Made by a program: the position numbers and the translations under genes
Part shown: positions 49,710 to 50,968 of the stretch, one piece after another
Numbering within the stretch: the stretch's first letter is position 1
Layout: each line of letters starts with the position of its first letter
Notes under the pieces: model-generated
The model's database searches: none
What the model saw: the letters and a program-made list of their open reading frames with translations, nothing else
What the model was told of the DNA's origin: nothing
Assembly: GCF_000003605.2 (NCBI RefSeq)
Contig: NW_003130854.1
Location: 1,748,866-1,799,833 of the forward strand
From: Saccoglossus kowalevskii
Taxonomy: Eukaryota > Hemichordata > Enteropneusta > Harrimaniidae
Length of the DNA: 50,968 nt
Direction of reading: 5' to 3'

Positions 49710-50905
49710 GAATAGATTACATGACATCTTAATATCCATAAGTTTACATCACATCTTGGTATCCATGTGGGGATTAATCACATATTGGCATTCATAAGTT
49801 GATTGACACATGTTTGTATCCATAAGTAGATTACGTCAAATCTTGCATATCCATTCGTAGTGGGAACCATGAGTAGATTACAAGACATCTTGGTTTCCAT
49901 ACTTAAATTACAATATATCTTGGTAGATTACACGATCAATTGTTATCCATACGTAGATTACAAGACGTCCTGGCGTTGATGCGTACATTACAAGACATCT
50001 TAGTATCAATACGTAATTTACAAGACATCTGCATCGATACGTATATTATAAGATATCATGGTATCCTTACATGGATTACAAGACATCCTGGCATCCATAC
50101 ATAGATTAAACCAAATTATTGCATCCATACGTAAATTACATCACATGTTGGTAGCCATTCGTAGCTTACAAGCGATATTGGCAATCGTACATAGATCCAT
50201 GCACTGATTACAATACATCTTGGTATCCATACCTAAATTACAAGACATTTTGGTATCCATACGTAGATTAAAATACTTCATGGCATCCATACACAGATTA
50301 CAAAACTTCTTAGTATCCTTACATAGATTTCAAGATATCTTGGTTTCCATACGTAGATTACAATCCATCCTGGCATCCATACGTAGATTATATGACATCT
50401 CGATATCCATACAAAGATTACATGACATATTGGTATCAATTCGAAATCATTATCCATACATAGATTACAAGATATCTCTGCATCCACACGTAAACTACAA
50501 GACATCTTGGTATCCTTACATAGGTTAGAAGACAACCTTGCATTGATTACAATACATCTTTGTATCTATACTTTAATTACAAGACATCTTAGTATTATTA
50601 AGTAAATTACAACATATCTTAATATCTATACGTAGATTACAACACATCTTGGCATCCTTACATAGATTACAAGAAATCGTAGTAACTAAACAGAAATTAC
50701 AAGACATCTTAGTGTCAATACGTAAATTGCAAGACATATTAGTATCAACACGTAGGATTACATGACATCCTAGAATCCTTATGTAGATTACATGACATTA
50801 CGAGACATTATAATATTCATACGTCAATTACGATACATCTTAGTATCGATACGTAGATGTCATGCCATCTTGGCATCCATCAGTAGATTACAAGACGTTT
50901 TACAT
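49710..50905. repeat. 30-bp satellite array
   Basis: Close to 40 diverged copies of a unit like TTACAAGACATCTTGGTATC followed by CATACGTAGA, in one orientation and nearly continuous to the end of the window. Some units are shortened or carry small insertions. Because the period is a multiple of three, several frames stay open over long stretches. Confidence 0.9.
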
Positions 50906-50968
50906 AAATGCGTTACATGACTTAGTATAGTTAATCGCACGAGTTGGAGTGCGTTTATAACTATAAAG

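Noticed and set aside
50220-50528. 102-residue open frame at the right end
   Set aside because: It consists of translated 30-bp satellite units with no other coding sign.
49710-50905. CRISPR-like array
   Set aside because: The repeats abut without unique spacers, are diverged, and lie in an animal genome.

Overview
The window is about 51 kb of AT-rich animal nuclear DNA. Coding sequence is sparse, broken by GT-AG introns, and surrounded by mini- and microsatellites, degenerate repeats and one 840-base assembly gap. It has no operons, bacterial signals or CRISPR array. The gene content (a RASL10-type small GTPase, a selenocysteine-containing deiodinase-like enzyme, a free-standing VWA protein of the VWA/alpha-kinase type) suggests an invertebrate bilaterian, possibly an invertebrate deuterostome such as a hemichordate. 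That placement is inference, not proof.

Layout. 1-14.2 kb has no confident gene and carries a composite minisatellite at 10.0-10.7 kb. 14.24-14.85 kb (+) is a complete intronless RASL10-like GTPase. 14.9-23.2 kb is repeat-rich and gene-poor, with degenerate arrays at 17.5, 18.9-19.75 and 22.2 kb. 23.3-37.4 kb is a diverged tandem duplication. Each copy holds one six-exon minus-strand gene for a small secreted cysteine-rich protein (160 and 156 residues): a signal peptide, three related modules with one exon per module, and a short basic tail. A TATA box and a 69-nt hairpin upstream are kept in both copies. Copy 1 carries about 2 kb, partly hidden by the gap, that copy 2 lacks.

38.5-40.4 kb (-) is a four-exon gene for a 288-residue iodothyronine-deiodinase-like protein. 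Its active-site residue is encoded by an in-frame TGA, so plain ORF finding misses it. 45.25-48.40 kb (+) is a six-exon gene for a 340-residue VWA protein with a MIDAS motif and no kinase domain; its introns hold a partial exon duplication, an (ATT)n tract and a SINE-like segment. The right end from about 49.7 kb is a 30-bp satellite whose period, a multiple of three, creates spurious ORFs.

The genes show no obvious shared pathway. The points most worth a second look are the divergent selenoprotein and the duplicated cysteine-rich family, whose module I do not recognise. All splice models were built by hand from splice motifs, reading phase and, for the duplicated genes, agreement between the two copies; none has transcript support.
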